From the NCBI GenBank assembly GCA_012295275.1, contig CM022679.1:29210664-29243163 (forward strand): a DNA stretch of 32,500 nucleotides, read 5' to 3'. The DNA is from Chrysomallon squamiferum. Lineage: Eukaryota; Mollusca; Gastropoda; Neomphalida; Peltospiridae. The notes below the pieces were generated by a model, which ran no database searches, was not told where the DNA came from, and worked only from the letters and a program-made list of their open reading frames with translations. A program made the position numbers and the translations under genes. Below are positions 32,351 through 32,500 of the stretch, in pieces (position 1 is the first letter of the stretch; every line of letters starts with the position of its first letter).

Positions 32351-32500
32351 TAGTCTTTTTAATTATTGCCTATTTGACTTTCTGTAATAATGCTTCATTA
32401 CCTTAATGATAAATGTAATATGAGATATTTGAAAAACTATATAGATTATTTCTTTTAAAAATAAACCTGTAATATAACAAAACTGAAATATAACTAAATT

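Overview
The window is AT-rich, extremely repeat-dense animal DNA. Long introns with GT-AG splice sites, a eukaryotic nucleolar protein gene, no compact operon-like coding and a very high load of (GA)n, (CA)n, (ATT)n, (TTTA)n and poly(A) tracts all point to a metazoan. The style of these simple repeats resembles gastropod or other mollusc genomes, but that placement is an impression and the sequence does not prove it.

Only one gene can be supported well. Three exons on the minus strand (17457-17381, 12883-12806, 10210-10025) have matching splice sites and compatible phases, and together encode 113 complete codons of HAT-repeat protein that I recognise as the middle to C-terminal part of UTP6, a U3 snoRNP / SSU-processome component. 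The introns between them are 2,595 and 4,497 bp and consist largely of microsatellites. I found neither the 5' exons (expected above 17457) nor the 3'-most exons (expected below 10025). They may lie outside the window or be too short or diverged to read by eye.

Layout: 1-5000 holds several (CT)n/(GA)n blocks, a degenerate ~40 bp minisatellite (2112-2560) and weak plus-strand splice-like signals. 5000-9000 holds a CCAAT-containing ~30 bp repeat leading into a CpG-dense island with a short open frame (about 5986-6440), a 180 bp (GA)n tract, and a non-repetitive block with an RFX X-box and homeodomain-like motifs (8400-8930). 9000-17500 contains the UTP6 exons and introns. 17500-32500 has no recognisable gene: short stretches of complex sequence alternate with microsatellites and with several small tandem arrays of 11, 12, 20, 36 and 47 bp units. 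A possible tRNA-derived SINE remnant lies at 29820-30030.

Nearly all longer open frames in the window are simple-sequence translations (Ser-Leu, Arg-Glu, Thr-His, Ile/Leu/Tyr runs) and are not genes. I did not find a convincing new multi-gene system. The better leads are non-coding: a recurring 13 bp palindrome resembling nuclear-receptor half-sites, the CCAAT-repeat/CpG island, the X-box and homeodomain-motif block, and an unusual number of diverged 30-48 bp minisatellites.
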